A stretch of 64,000 nucleotides of DNA from Silvania confinis (GTDB lineage Bacteria > Pseudomonadota > Gammaproteobacteria > Enterobacterales > Enterobacteriaceae): the NCBI RefSeq assembly GCF_025564085.1, contig NZ_JAMGZJ010000077.1, positions 434,001 to 498,000 on the forward strand, in the 5' to 3' direction. Numbering within the stretch: position 1 is the first letter of the stretch; each line of letters starts with the position of its first letter. The translations under genes and the position numbers were made by a program. The notes under the pieces are model-generated. The model was not told the DNA's origin. It did no database searches and was given only the letters and a program-made list of their open reading frames with translations. This document shows, in pieces, positions 9,447 through 18,801 of this stretch.

Positions 9447-10637
9447 TTACAGAAGCTCAGGATATTTTGTCATCTTCAGCGCCAGCTCTACGCCGCGCAC
9501 TTCCGCCATCCCTTTCAACCGCCCAATCGCCGAGTAGCCCGGATTGGTTTTCTTACGCAGGTCGTCAAGCATCTGATGGCCGTGATCCGGACGGAACGGG
9601 ATCGGACGCAGATCGCCCGCCTGTTTACGGCGCTGCTCTTCACGCAGGATCGCATCCACCACCGCCACCATATTGACGTCACCGCCCAGGTGCGCGGCTT
9701 CATGGAAGGTCTTCGGATTCTCTTCCCGGCAGGTAGCACGCAGATGGGTGAAGTGAATACGGTCGCCGAAGGTGTCGATCATCTGCACCAGGTCGTTATC
9801 GGCGCGCACGCCATAAGAGCCCGTACACATGGTAAAGCCGTTGTGAATGCTATCGACGGCCTCTTTTAGCCACTGCATATCTTCAATGGTCGAGACAATG
9901 CGCGGCAGACCGAGGATCGGGCGCGGTGGATCGTCCGGGTGAACCGCCAGGCGCACGCCGGCTTCTTCAGCCACCGGCACGATAGCGCGCAGGAAATGGG
10001 CCATATTTTGCTGCAGCTGCGCTTTGTCTATCTTGCCGTATTCGGCCAGACGCGCGCGGAACTGATCGAGGGTATAGCCCTCTTCCGCACCCGGCAGACC
10101 GGCAATAATATTGCGGGTCAGTTTTTCGATATCAGCGTCACTGGCGGCGTTAAACCACGCCTGCGCCTGCTGCTGCTCTTCTGCGCTGTAATCCGCCGTA
10201 GCGCCTTCGCGCTTGAGGATGTGCAGCTCAAAGGCGGCAAAGGCAATCTGGTCGAAACGCAGCGCTTTGGAGCCATCCGGCAGTTCGTACTCCAGATCGG
10301 TACGCGTCCAGTCGAGGATTGGCATAAAGTTGTAGCACACGGTATCAATGCCGCAGGCCGCCAGGTTGCGAATGCTCTGCTGATAGTTGGCAATCCAGGT
10401 GGCGTAGTCGCCCGAGTGCGTTTTGATCTCTTCGTGAACCGGGATACTTTCGACCACGGACCAGGTCAGCCCTTTCTCTGCCAGCAGTGCCTGACGCTGC
10501 TTGATATCCTCTACCGGCCACACTTGCCCGTTAGGTATGTGGTGCAGCGCCGTCACGACGCCCGTTGCGCCTGCCTGACGCACATCATCAAGAGAAACCG
10601 GATCTTTTGGCCCGTACCAACGCCATGTTTGTTCCAT
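9447..10637 (-). CDS. uxuA: Mannonate dehydratase
   Basis: A 396-residue enzyme that dehydrates D-mannonate to 2-keto-3-deoxygluconate in glucuronate breakdown. The start [20 protein letters not shown] is typical of UxuA and is preceded by AGAGGG. An open extension upstream to 10694 was not used because it runs through the operator. Conserved stretches include [36 protein letters not shown] and FRPDHGHQM, with the metal-binding His and Cys. In E. coli K-12 uxuA sits with uxuB elsewhere on the chromosome. Here it diverges from yeiQ, a fructuronate reductase relative. Confidence 0.95.
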   Translation of the reverse strand: MEQTWRWYGPKDPVSLDDVRQAGATGVVTALHHIPNGQVWPVEDIKQRQALLAEKGLTWSVVESIPVHEEIKTHSGDYATWIANYQQSIRNLAACGIDTVCYNFMPILDWTRTDLEYELPDGSKALRFDQIAFAAFELHILKREGATADYSAEEQQQAQAWFNAASDADIEKLTRNIIAGLPGAEEGYTLDQFRARLAEYGKIDKAQLQQNMAHFLRAIVPVAEEAGVRLAVHPDDPPRPILGLPRIVSTIEDMQWLKEAVDSIHNGFTMCTGSYGVRADNDLVQMIDTFGDRIHFTHLRATCREENPKTFHEAAHLGGDVNMVAVVDAILREEQRRKQAGDLRPIPFRPDHGHQMLDDLRKKTNPGYSAIGRLKGMAEVRGVELALKMTKYPELL

Positions 10638-10654
10638 TGCTTCGCCCTCTAAAG

Positions 10655-10666
10655 TTGTTATACCAA
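10655..10666. promoter_or_regulatory. Candidate UxuR/ExuR operator
   Basis: TTGTTATACCAA, 18 bases upstream of the uxuA ATG, differs at one position from the palindrome TTGGTATACCAA recalled for the GntR-type hexuronate repressors UxuR and ExuR. A further half-site TTACCAATT lies near 10770 on the yeiQ side. Confidence 0.6.
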
Positions 10667-10734
10667 TATGAATGACCACGATGACGACTACCATACAGGC
10701 TTGCGAATAAGGGTCAACGCGCCTCGCCAGATTG

Positions 10735-10750
10735 ATTGATCTATCTCACA
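10735..10750. promoter_or_regulatory. Candidate CRP site between uxuA and yeiQ
   Basis: ATTGA-TCTATC-TCACA matches the spacing of the CRP consensus TGTGA-N6-TCACA, with a perfect right arm and a weaker left arm. It lies between the two divergent starts and could serve both. This was judged by eye. Confidence 0.5.
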
Positions 10751-10842
10751 GTTCCCGGATAATTCCGGCTTACCAATTCAATTTGCTGTCATATAACTTT
10801 ACACTGAGATTGTTAATTAACGGTTAATCAGGTGTTTATTTC

Positions 10843-12309
10843 ATGAAGACAATTGCCTCCGCCACGCTACCCGCTCATGTACTGCAGCCGCAGTACGATC
10901 GCCAGAAGCTGCGCTCCCGCATCGTGCATTTCGGCTTTGGCGCCTTCCATCGCGCCCATCAGGCGTTACTGACTGACCGGGTGCTGAACGCCAAAGGCGG
11001 CGACTGGGGGATATGTGAGATTAGCCTGTTTAGCGGCGATACGCTGATGAGCCAGCTGCGTGCCCAGGACCATCTGTTTACGGTGCTGGAGAAAGGTGCC
11101 GACGGAAATCAGCCGATTATCGTCGGGGCGGTGCATGAGTGCCTGAACGCGAAGCTGGATTCACTGGCGGCGATCATTGAAAAGTTTTGCGAGCCGCAGG
11201 TGGCGATTGTCTCCCTGACGATCACCGAAAAAGGCTATTGCATTGATCCGGCCACCGGCGCGCTGGATATCCATAATGAACGCATTATTCACGATCTGGA
11301 AAACCCGGATCAGCCGCACTCCGCGCCGGGGATCCTGGTCGAAGCCTTACATCGCCGCCGCACGCGGGGCCTGTCGGCGTTCAGCGTCCTCTCGTGCGAT
11401 AACATTCCTGATAACGGCCACGTGGTGAAAAACGCGGTACTGGGGATGGCCCACAAGCGCTCGCCGGAGCTGGCAACGTGGATTGCGGATCACGTGAGCT
11501 TCCCTGGTACCATGGTTGACCGCATCGTTCCCGCCGCCACCGACGCGACGCTGGCAGAAATTGCCCGTGAAGTGGGCGTTGAGGATCCGTGCGCCATCAG
11601 TTGCGAACCCTTTATCCAGTGGGTTATCGAAGACAATTTCGTCGCCGGTCGCCCTGAGTGGGAAGCCGCCGGCGTGCAAATGGTGCAGGACGTCCTGCCG
11701 TGGGAACAGATGAAGCTGCGCATGCTTAACGGCAGCCACTCTTTCCTGGCCTACCTGGGCTATCTGGCCGGGTACGCTCATATCAACGACTGCATGGCCG
11801 ATGCCAGCCTGCGCGAAGCCGCTCGCCGCCTGATGCTGAACGAACAGGCCCCGACCCTGCGCATCACCGGAGTGGATCTCACTGCCTATGCCGACAGCCT
11901 GATCGACCGTTTTGCGAATCCGGCGTTGCAGCACCGTACCTGGCAGATTGCGATGGACGGCAGCCAGAAGCTCCCGCAGCGAATGCTCGAGAGCGTGCGA
12001 ATTCATCGCCAGCACAATACCGCCTGGCCGCTGCTGGCGCTCGGTGTAGCCGGTTGGATGCGCTACGTCAGCGGCGTGGATGATGCAGGCAACGCCATCG
12101 ACGTGCGCGATCCGCTCAGCGATAAAATCCGCGCCCTTGTCGCCAACAGCAGCGAGCAGGAACGTGTCACGGCCTTGCTGACGCTCAGTGAAATCTTCGG
12201 CAACGACCTGCCGCAGGATCCGCTGTTTGTCGAGGCCGTCACTCAGGCTTGGCAGCGCATCAGCCAGTCGGGCGCCCGGCAGGCTGTTATTGATACGCTG
12301 AATCTTTAA
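10843..12309 (+). CDS. yeiQ: YeiQ, mannitol dehydrogenase family (fructuronate reductase-like)
   Basis: A 488-residue NAD-dependent polyol/uronate dehydrogenase. The Rossmann start is RSRIVHFGFGAFHRAHQAL (about residues 25-43). The long-chain mannitol dehydrogenase catalytic Lys-x4-Asn-x2-His motif is visible as KLRMLNGSHSFLAYLGYLAG (about 291-310). Length equals E. coli YeiQ, a paralogue of UxuB, and the position between efpL and yeiR is the same. Divergence from uxuA, which uses the product of the UxuB reaction, suggests that it works as the fructuronate reductase here. Tagaturonate reductase is the alternative. Confidence 0.88.
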   Translation: MKTIASATLPAHVLQPQYDRQKLRSRIVHFGFGAFHRAHQALLTDRVLNAKGGDWGICEISLFSGDTLMSQLRAQDHLFTVLEKGADGNQPIIVGAVHECLNAKLDSLAAIIEKFCEPQVAIVSLTITEKGYCIDPATGALDIHNERIIHDLENPDQPHSAPGILVEALHRRRTRGLSAFSVLSCDNIPDNGHVVKNAVLGMAHKRSPELATWIADHVSFPGTMVDRIVPAATDATLAEIAREVGVEDPCAISCEPFIQWVIEDNFVAGRPEWEAAGVQMVQDVLPWEQMKLRMLNGSHSFLAYLGYLAGYAHINDCMADASLREAARRLMLNEQAPTLRITGVDLTAYADSLIDRFANPALQHRTWQIAMDGSQKLPQRMLESVRIHRQHNTAWPLLALGVAGWMRYVSGVDDAGNAIDVRDPLSDKIRALVANSSEQERVTALLTLSEIFGNDLPQDPLFVEAVTQAWQRISQSGARQAVIDTLNL

Positions 12310-12326
12310 CGATCGGTACCTGATAC

Positions 12327-12350
12327 GCGAACGGGCGTCTTCCCGTTCGC
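12327..12350 (+). terminator. yeiQ terminator-like hairpin
   Basis: GCGAACGGG (12327-12335) pairs with CCCGTTCGC (12342-12350) around CGTCTT and is followed by a T-rich TTCTTCCCTT tract, 18 bases after the yeiQ stop. Confidence 0.6.
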
Positions 12351-12393
12351 TTCTTCCCTTCTCAACGCTGTTCTTTTGCGCCAGGATTACTGA

Positions 12394-12416
12394 TAATTGT
12401 TATAGCATTACATTTA
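12394..12416. promoter_or_regulatory. Candidate Zur box upstream of yeiR
   Basis: The 23-bp sequence centred on 12405 matches the recalled Zur palindrome (GAAATGTTATA-N-TATAACATTTC) at 17 of 22 non-central positions; the left arm core TTGTTATA and the right arm ACATTT are best. It ends 17 bases before the yeiR start, well placed for zinc-responsive repression of a zinc GTPase gene. Confidence 0.5.
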
Positions 12417-12433
12417 TCACTCCTGGAGCACAT

Positions 12434-13420
12434 GTGACTAAAACCAACCTGATCACCGGTTTCCTCGGTAGCGGAAAAACCACGTCGATTTTGCACCTGC
12501 TGGCCAACAAAGATCCTGACGAAAAATGGGCCGTACTGGTCAATGAGTTTGGCGAGGTCGGTATCGACGGCGCGCTGCTGGCCGAAAGCGGGGCTCTGAT
12601 TAAGGAGATCCCAGGCGGGTGCATGTGCTGCGTGAATGGTTTACCGATGCAGGTAGGGCTGAATACCCTGCTGCGTCAGGGCAAACCAGACCGTTTACTG
12701 ATTGAGCCCACGGGCCTCGGTCATCCAAAACAGATCCTCGACCTGCTGACCGCCCCGGTGTATGAGCCGTGGATAGACCTGCGCGCCACCCTGTGCCTGC
12801 TCGACACGCGCCAGCTGCTGGATGAGAAAAGCGTCCAGAACGATAACTTCCGCGATCAGCTTGCCGCCGCCGACATCATCATTGCCAATAAAGATGACCG
12901 CGCCACCGCCGACAGCCGTGCCGCGCTGGAACTCTGGTGGCAGCATTTTGGCGGCGACCGCCAACTGCTGCACACCACGCAGGGCAATATTGATAATGCC
13001 CTCCTCGACCTGCCGCGGCGTAACGTCGCCGAATTACCTGCCAGCGCGGAGCATTCACACGGTGGTGGCGATAAACAGGGTCTGGCAGCATTGAGCCTGC
13101 CCGCGCACCAGCGCTGGCGTCGCAGCCTGAACAGCGGCCAGGGGCATCAGGCCTGCGGCTGGGTATTTGATGCCGACACCTGCTTCGATACCATCGGCCT
13201 GCTGGAGTGGGCGCGCCTTGCGCCGGTCGAACGGGTAAAAGGGGTGATGCGCATTCCCGAAGGGCTGGTGCGCGTCAACCGTCAGGGGACTGATTTCCAT
13301 ATCGAAACGCAGAATGTCGCGCCACCGGATAGCCGTATAGAGTTAATTAGTGCGGTTAACACCGACTGGAATGTGCTTCAGTCCAGCCTGTTGAAGCTTC
13401 GTTTAACCTCGGGCGACTAA
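12434..13420 (+). CDS. yeiR: Zinc-binding GTPase YeiR (COG0523/CobW family)
   Basis: A 328-residue G3E-family GTPase, probably a zinc metallochaperone. The Walker A is GFLGSGKTT (residues 9-17). The family metal-binding CxCC lies in GGCMCCVNG (C63, C65, C66), and NKDD provides guanine specificity. A His-containing linker EHSHGGGD precedes the C-terminal CobW domain. The start is GTG at 12434, because the overlapping ATG at 12432 runs straight into TGA. A Zur-like box lies just upstream. Position and length match E. coli yeiR. Confidence 0.93.
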   Translation: MTKTNLITGFLGSGKTTSILHLLANKDPDEKWAVLVNEFGEVGIDGALLAESGALIKEIPGGCMCCVNGLPMQVGLNTLLRQGKPDRLLIEPTGLGHPKQILDLLTAPVYEPWIDLRATLCLLDTRQLLDEKSVQNDNFRDQLAAADIIIANKDDRATADSRAALELWWQHFGGDRQLLHTTQGNIDNALLDLPRRNVAELPASAEHSHGGGDKQGLAALSLPAHQRWRRSLNSGQGHQACGWVFDADTCFDTIGLLEWARLAPVERVKGVMRIPEGLVRVNRQGTDFHIETQNVAPPDSRIELISAVNTDWNVLQSSLLKLRLTSGD

Positions 13421-13448
13421 CGTTGCCCCCGTTTTAACTGCTGACGAC

Positions 13449-14144
13449 ATGATGATGACAACCCGATTACCGCTTATTTTACTGCTCAATATCGCCGGTC
13501 TGGCGCTCTTTTTATCCTGGTACCTGCCAGTGAACCACGGTTTCTGGTTCCCGCTGGACAGTGGGATTTTCCACTTCTTTAACCAGGAGCTGGTGAAAAG
13601 CCGTGCCTTCTTATGGTTGGTGGCGATCACCAACAACCGCGCGTTTGATGCCTGTTCGCTGCTGGCAATGGGCTATCTGATGCTGAGCTTCTGGCGTCAG
13701 GAGAATGCGGTCGGACGCCGTCGCATTGTGATGATGGGTTTGACGATGCTGCTGGCTGCGGTGGTGATCAATCAACTGGCACAGGCCCTGATCCCGGTTA
13801 AGCGCTCAAGTCCGACGCTGTTCTTCCCGGATATCTACCGCGTCAGCGAGCTGCTGAATATCTCGACAAAAGACGCTTCAAAGGACAGTTTCCCTGGCGA
13901 TCACGGCATGATGCTGCTTATTTTCTCCGCTTTTATGTGGCGATATTTTGGCCGTAAGACTTTCGTATTAGCCCTGATTATTTTTATAGTTTTTGCTTTC
14001 CCGCGTGTAATGATCGGTGCGCACTGGTTCAGTGATATTGCCGTTGGCTCACTTTCGGTCGCCCTGATTGGTCTTCCCTGGTGTCTGATGACCCCCTTAA
14101 GCGATCGCGTTATTGCTTTATTCGATCGTTATTTACCTGGTTAA
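13449..14144 (+). CDS. lpxT: Lipid A 1-diphosphate synthase LpxT
   Basis: A 231-residue PAP2-superfamily inner-membrane protein that moves a phosphate from undecaprenyl pyrophosphate to lipid A on the periplasmic side. Phosphatase motifs are KRSSPTL, SFPGDHGMM and RVMIGAHWFSDIAVG. Several membrane helices are visible. Three consecutive ATG codons occur at 13449-13457, so the exact start is uncertain by two residues. It is a few residues shorter at the C-terminus than E. coli LpxT (YeiU). Confidence 0.92.
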   Translation: MMMTTRLPLILLLNIAGLALFLSWYLPVNHGFWFPLDSGIFHFFNQELVKSRAFLWLVAITNNRAFDACSLLAMGYLMLSFWRQENAVGRRRIVMMGLTMLLAAVVINQLAQALIPVKRSSPTLFFPDIYRVSELLNISTKDASKDSFPGDHGMMLLIFSAFMWRYFGRKTFVLALIIFIVFAFPRVMIGAHWFSDIAVGSLSVALIGLPWCLMTPLSDRVIALFDRYLPG

Positions 14145-14585
14145 TACAACAAACTTAAAACAAATTTCGCACCGTTATTAACAACAACCATTACCGAATA
14201 TTTAATGACCGAGGGTGATTCTTCACCCTCTCATTTCCGAAATATCCGATTGCGACGAAAACAATCCCTCGAAAAATGAACGAGTTGCACAATTATTAAC
14301 CAGCGTAATGGTTGTGTTTCGCTTTCCCGCCCGGTGACTTTAGGTATCACTTTTTCTTATAAAAAATGGATATTATTGCTCGCAATGCCCCGTCCGATGG
14401 GGTAATCTCAAACTCGTTTTACCCCAGCGCGGTTATTATTTTTTAATGTAAATAAATTTGTGCGTTTCGCCACAGATTTGACCATAAAGAATTGTCTCAT
14501 TGTGCGCAGGTATTTAGTCTCGTCTCGCTTGGCATTTTTTTATAACGATAAAGGTCGTTAAGGACTTCAAGGGATAATAAACAAC
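14145..14585. other. Long AT-rich leader between lpxT and mepS
   Basis: This 441-bp gap has a hairpin GAGGGTGA/TCACCCTC (14211-14230) soon after lpxT that may end its transcript. The rest is AT-rich and presumably holds the mepS promoter and a long 5' leader. I see no ORF worth calling and no clear sRNA. Confidence 0.5.
14211..14230 (+). terminator. lpxT hairpin terminator
   Basis: A perfect 8-bp stem GAGGGTGA/TCACCCTC with a TTCT loop, 66 bases after the lpxT stop. The following U-tract is weak (TCATTT), so termination may be partial. Confidence 0.5.
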
Positions 14586-15152
14586 ATGGTCAAATCTCAA
14601 CCGATTTTGAGATACATCTCACGGGTAATCCCGGCGATAGCAGTAGCGGTTCTGCTTTCGGCTTGTACCACCAATACCGCAAAGAATATGCATCCTGAGA
14701 CGCGTGTTGTGGGTTCGGAAGATAACTCTTCACTGCAAGCCTCTCAGGATGAATTTGAAAAGATGGTCAGTAATTTGGATATCAAATCCAAACTTATGGA
14801 CCAGTACGCCAGCTGGAAAGGCGTGCGTTACCGCCTTGGCGGTGAAACCAGAAAAGGTATTGATTGTTCCGGCTTCGTACAGCGTACGTTCCGCGAGCAG
14901 TTTGGTTTAGAACTTCCGCGTTCAACGTATGAACAACAGGAAATGGGCAAATCTATCTCGCGTGGCAGCTTACGCACCGGTGATTTAGTGCTCTTCCGTG
15001 CGGGTTCAACCGGCCGCCATGTCGGCATCTATATTGGTAACGACCAGTTTGTTCACGCGTCCACCAGCAGCGGTGTGACGATCTCCAGTATGAACGAGCC
15101 ATACTGGAAGAAGCGCTACAATGAAGCGCGTCGTGTTCTGACCCGTACCTAA
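14586..15152 (+). CDS. mepS: Murein DD-endopeptidase MepS (Spr), lipoprotein
   Basis: A 188-residue outer-membrane lipoprotein that cuts D-Ala-mDAP crosslinks so that the peptidoglycan sacculus can grow. The signal peptide ends in lipobox LLSAC (lipidated C27). The NlpC/P60 domain has catalytic C94 in GIDCSGF, H145 in GRHVGIYIG and H157 in FVHAS, which are C68, H119 and H131 in mature numbering. Length equals E. coli MepS. In E. coli its level is set by the NlpI-Prc protease, which is not in this window. Confidence 0.97.
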   Translation: MVKSQPILRYISRVIPAIAVAVLLSACTTNTAKNMHPETRVVGSEDNSSLQASQDEFEKMVSNLDIKSKLMDQYASWKGVRYRLGGETRKGIDCSGFVQRTFREQFGLELPRSTYEQQEMGKSISRGSLRTGDLVLFRAGSTGRHVGIYIGNDQFVHASTSSGVTISSMNEPYWKKRYNEARRVLTRT

Positions 15153-15191
15153 CTCTGTGCTGTCCGTTTCCCTTGGCTGACAGCCCAGCAT

Positions 15192-15217
15192 AAAAGCACT
15201 GCTACGGCAGTGCTTTT
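15192..15217 (+). terminator. mepS rho-independent terminator
   Basis: AAAAGCACTGC (15192-15202) pairs perfectly with GCAGTGCTTTT (15207-15217) around TACG and is followed by more T residues. Confidence 0.92.
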
Positions 15218-15340
15218 TTTGTATTACGATCTGCGATATGTCTCCATCTGACGCGGGTCTGGCCGTTCCAGGCTATAGTCGTGTAGTTACGTGAGTTTAG
15301 CCGTCAAGATGACGCGAGCGGCATATCAGGATTAACGTTT

Positions 15341-16897
15341 ATGTTCACCCGCTATTTATCCTCCCGTCGAAAAGCGCTGTTCCTCAGCCTGATTATCGGT
15401 CTGCTTGTCGCCCTGCTCAGCGGGGGATCGCAGTTTTTAATGAGCCACCATAAACAGGAAGTCAGATACGATAGCCTGATCAGCGGTCTTGGCGGCTATA
15501 TGAACAACTATTTTGCCGAGCTGCGCCGCTCCATTGATATGTTGCAGCCCCTGACGCTAAGTCAGTGCGCCGATATTCGATCTGAACTCACTTCCCGCGC
15601 CTCATTCAGCCTCAACGTCCGTGCCTTTCTGCTGGTTAAAGATAAAGTCGCCTTTTGCTCCTCAGCCACGGGATCGATGCTAATGCCGCTCGCGGAGCTG
15701 GTGCCGTCTATCGACATGAGTAAAGAGGTGGACATGGCCCTGCTGCCCGGTACGCCGATGATGCCGGCAAAACCGGCCATTTTGCTGTGGGTCAGTAATC
15801 CGCTGCTGGCAAACGGCGGCGTCTTTACCTCTATTAACGTCAACCTGATGCCCTATATTCTGGATACCACCCGCCAGAATGAATTTACCGGGGTGGCGCT
15901 GGTTATCGGCAATATGGCGTTTACCAGCTATTCGGACCAGCCACTGCTGGCTACTGATTTACATGGCCAGCCCGTGCGCTCGGTGCAGCTGCAAGGGCTG
16001 CCGCTTAAAATCTATCTGTACGCCGACACCTGGATGCTGGAAGAGCTGCAGTTTGCCCTGCTGTTTGGCCTGATCTGCGGCATTTTCGCCAGTGCGCTCG
16101 CCTACTTCGTCATCATCACTCGCGCCAATCCGCGCAAAGAGATCCTCACTGCCATCAAGCAGAATCAGTTTTACGTGGTTTATCAGCCGGTGGTGGATGC
16201 GCAAGATTTAGAGATGCGCGGCGTAGAAGTGCTGATGCGCTGGAACCATCCCGGTGCCGGAGAAATCCCGCCGGATGCGTTTATTAATTTTGCCGAAGCC
16301 CAGAAGCTGATCGTGCCGTTGACGCTGCACCTTTTCGACCTGATCAAGCGTGATGCGCCAATGTTGAAGAAACGGCTGCCGCCGGGTGCCAAGCTGGGGA
16401 TCAACATCGCGCCTGGCCACCTGCACGCCGACAGTTTTAAAGAGGATATGCGCCAGTTCGCCGCCTCATTGCCGCCGGATCATTTCCAGCTGGTGCTCGA
16501 AATTACCGAGCGCGACATGCTCAACCAGATGGAAGCGACCAAGCTGTTTGAGTGGCTGCATCTGGAAGGATTTGAAGTAGCGATAGATGATTTTGGTACC
16601 GGGCACAGCGCGCTGATTTATCTGGAGCGCTTTACCATGGACTATCTCAAAATCGATCGGGGTTTCATTAACGCTATTGGTACCGAAACCGTCACCTCGC
16701 CGGTACTGGATACGGTGCTGACCCTGGCCCGCCGTCTGAATATGGTGACGGTAGCAGAAGGGGTCGAGACGCCCGAACAGGCAAAATGGCTGCGTGAGCA
16801 CGGTGTCAGCCTGCTGCAGGGGTACTGGATCAGCCGCCCGATGCGCCTGGATCAGCTGATGGTCTGGGAGCCCGATGTTCAACTGGACGGGGAATAA
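15341..16897 (+). CDS. pdeN: Cyclic-di-GMP phosphodiesterase PdeN (Rtn), CSS-EAL
   Basis: A 518-residue inner-membrane enzyme that hydrolyses c-di-GMP. An N-terminal helix (about residues 13-32), a periplasmic CSS domain with the diagnostic FCSS and an upstream partner Cys in LSQCADI, and a second helix (about 232-258) precede the EAL domain. In the EAL domain the signature reads EVLMRW. The catalytic and metal motifs LEITERD, IDDFGTGHS, LKIDRGF and VAEGVETPEQ are intact, so it should be active. The periplasmic CSS domain would sense redox state through disulfide formation. Length matches E. coli Rtn. Confidence 0.94.
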   Translation: MFTRYLSSRRKALFLSLIIGLLVALLSGGSQFLMSHHKQEVRYDSLISGLGGYMNNYFAELRRSIDMLQPLTLSQCADIRSELTSRASFSLNVRAFLLVKDKVAFCSSATGSMLMPLAELVPSIDMSKEVDMALLPGTPMMPAKPAILLWVSNPLLANGGVFTSINVNLMPYILDTTRQNEFTGVALVIGNMAFTSYSDQPLLATDLHGQPVRSVQLQGLPLKIYLYADTWMLEELQFALLFGLICGIFASALAYFVIITRANPRKEILTAIKQNQFYVVYQPVVDAQDLEMRGVEVLMRWNHPGAGEIPPDAFINFAEAQKLIVPLTLHLFDLIKRDAPMLKKRLPPGAKLGINIAPGHLHADSFKEDMRQFAASLPPDHFQLVLEITERDMLNQMEATKLFEWLHLEGFEVAIDDFGTGHSALIYLERFTMDYLKIDRGFINAIGTETVTSPVLDTVLTLARRLNMVTVAEGVETPEQAKWLREHGVSLLQGYWISRPMRLDQLMVWEPDVQLDGE

Positions 16898-16986
16898 TTT
16901 CACAACCCCCGCGACCTCACTTATTATTCAGATAATCAACCGGTCCGCTGCCTGCGGGTCACAACAAAAAAGGAATACGTAGCGGA

Positions 16987-18792
16987 ATGATTGTGCGCGC
17001 GGTGGTGCTGCTGATTGCGATGATAAGTGGACTTTGTCAGGCGCAAACTATTAAAGAGAGCTTCGCCTTTGCGGTTATTGGCGAGCCAAAATACGCCATT
17101 AACTTCGACCATTTCGATTACGTTAACCCGGCCGCACCAAAGGGCGGCGGTGTGACCCTGTCGGCTAACGGTACCTTCGACAACTTCAACCGCTACGCTC
17201 TACGCGGCGTGGCGGCCGAGCGCACGGACGCGCTCTACGATACCCTCTTCACCACCTCTGACGACGAGCCGGGCAGCTATTATCCGCTGGTAGCAGAGAT
17301 GGCGCGCTATGCCGATGACTTTTCGTGGATGGAGCTGACCCTCAATCCGCAGGCGCGCTTTCATGACGGCACCCCGGTAAAGGCCAGCGATGTCGCCTTT
17401 ACCTTTCACAAATTTATGACCGAAGGCGTGCCGCAGTTTCGTCTGGTTTATAAAGGTGCCACGGTCAGCGCTATCGCCCCGCTGACCGTACGCATTACCC
17501 TCACTCATCCAAATAAAGAAGACATGCTGAGCCTGCTGACGCTGCCGGTGATGCCGGAAAAGTTCTGGAAGGATCATAAGCTCAGCGATCCCCTGTCCAC
17601 CCCGCCTTTGGCAGGCGGGCCATATCGCATCACCCACTGGCGGATGGGCCAGTATCTGATTTACTCCCGGGTGAAAGATTACTGGGCAGCCAACCTGCCG
17701 GTTAACCGCGGACGCTGGAACTTTGACACCCTGCGCTATGACTATTATCTCGACGACAATGTGGCATTCGAGGCGTTTAAAGCGGGCGCATTTGATATGC
17801 GGGTAGAGAGCAGCGCCAAAAACTGGGCGACGCGCTACAACGGCAAAAACTTCAGTCGCGGCTACATCGTCAAAGAGGCGTTAAAGAATGACTCCGCCCA
17901 GGATACACGCTGGCTGGCGTTTAATATTCAGCGCCCGGTATTCAGCGATAGCCGCGTGCGTCAGGCGATCACCCTCGCCTTCGATTTTGAGTGGATGAAC
18001 AAAGCGCTGTTTTACAGCGCCTATAGCCGGGTGAACAGCTATTTCCAGAATACCGAATATGCCGCACACGGCTACCCGGATGCCGCCGAGCTGACGCTGC
18101 TTGCTCCGCTGAAAGAGGCGGTTCCCCCTGAGGTGTTCACCACAATCTACCAGCCGCCGCGCTCAAAAGGTGACGGCTTCGACCGCGATAACCTGCTGCA
18201 GGCCAGCAAGTTGCTGGATGAGGCCGGGTGGGAGATTGAAAATAAGAAGCGGATTAACACGAAAACCGGCAAGCCGCTGAGTTTTGAACTGTTGCTCTCC
18301 TCCGGGGGCAACAACCAGTGGGTGCTGCCGTTCCAGCACAATCTTGAACGGCTGGGCATTACCCTGAACATCCGTCAGGTGGATAATTCGCAAATCACCA
18401 ACCGAATGCGTAACCGTGATTACGACATGATGCCGCGCCTGTGGCGGGCCATGCCGTGGCCGAGTACCGATCTGCAGATCTCCTGGGCTTCGCAATATAT
18501 TGATTCAACCTACAACGCGCCGGGGGTGAAAAACCCGGCGGTCGATGCTCTGATCGCCCAAATCGTCGCCGCACAGGGCAATAAAGAAAAACTGCTGCCG
18601 CTGGGACGGGCGCTCGACCGGGTGCTGACCTGGAACCATTACATGCTGCCAATGTGGTTTATGGGGCAGGACCGAGTCGCCCACTGGGATAAGTTCTCGC
18701 TTCCCGCCCAGCGCCCGGTGTACGCACTGGGGTTTGAAAACTGGTGGTATGACGTTAACAAAGCGGCGAAATTACCCGCCGAACGGCGTTAA
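16987..18792 (+). CDS. yejA: ABC transporter substrate-binding protein YejA
   Basis: A 601-residue periplasmic family 5 (SBP_bac_5) peptide-binding protein. A signal peptide MIVRAVVLLIAMISGLCQAQ is followed by mature sequence close to E. coli YejA (DYVNPAAPKGG, DNFNRYALRG, YDTLFTTSDDEPGSYYPL). It delivers oligopeptides, including the peptide-nucleotide antibiotic microcin C in E. coli, to the YejBEF permease. It is the first gene of yejABEF, 89 bases after pdeN. Confidence 0.95.
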   Translation: MIVRAVVLLIAMISGLCQAQTIKESFAFAVIGEPKYAINFDHFDYVNPAAPKGGGVTLSANGTFDNFNRYALRGVAAERTDALYDTLFTTSDDEPGSYYPLVAEMARYADDFSWMELTLNPQARFHDGTPVKASDVAFTFHKFMTEGVPQFRLVYKGATVSAIAPLTVRITLTHPNKEDMLSLLTLPVMPEKFWKDHKLSDPLSTPPLAGGPYRITHWRMGQYLIYSRVKDYWAANLPVNRGRWNFDTLRYDYYLDDNVAFEAFKAGAFDMRVESSAKNWATRYNGKNFSRGYIVKEALKNDSAQDTRWLAFNIQRPVFSDSRVRQAITLAFDFEWMNKALFYSAYSRVNSYFQNTEYAAHGYPDAAELTLLAPLKEAVPPEVFTTIYQPPRSKGDGFDRDNLLQASKLLDEAGWEIENKKRINTKTGKPLSFELLLSSGGNNQWVLPFQHNLERLGITLNIRQVDNSQITNRMRNRDYDMMPRLWRAMPWPSTDLQISWASQYIDSTYNAPGVKNPAVDALIAQIVAAQGNKEKLLPLGRALDRVLTWNHYMLPMWFMGQDRVAHWDKFSLPAQRPVYALGFENWWYDVNKAAKLPAERR

Positions 18793-18801
18793 GGAATAAC
18801 A

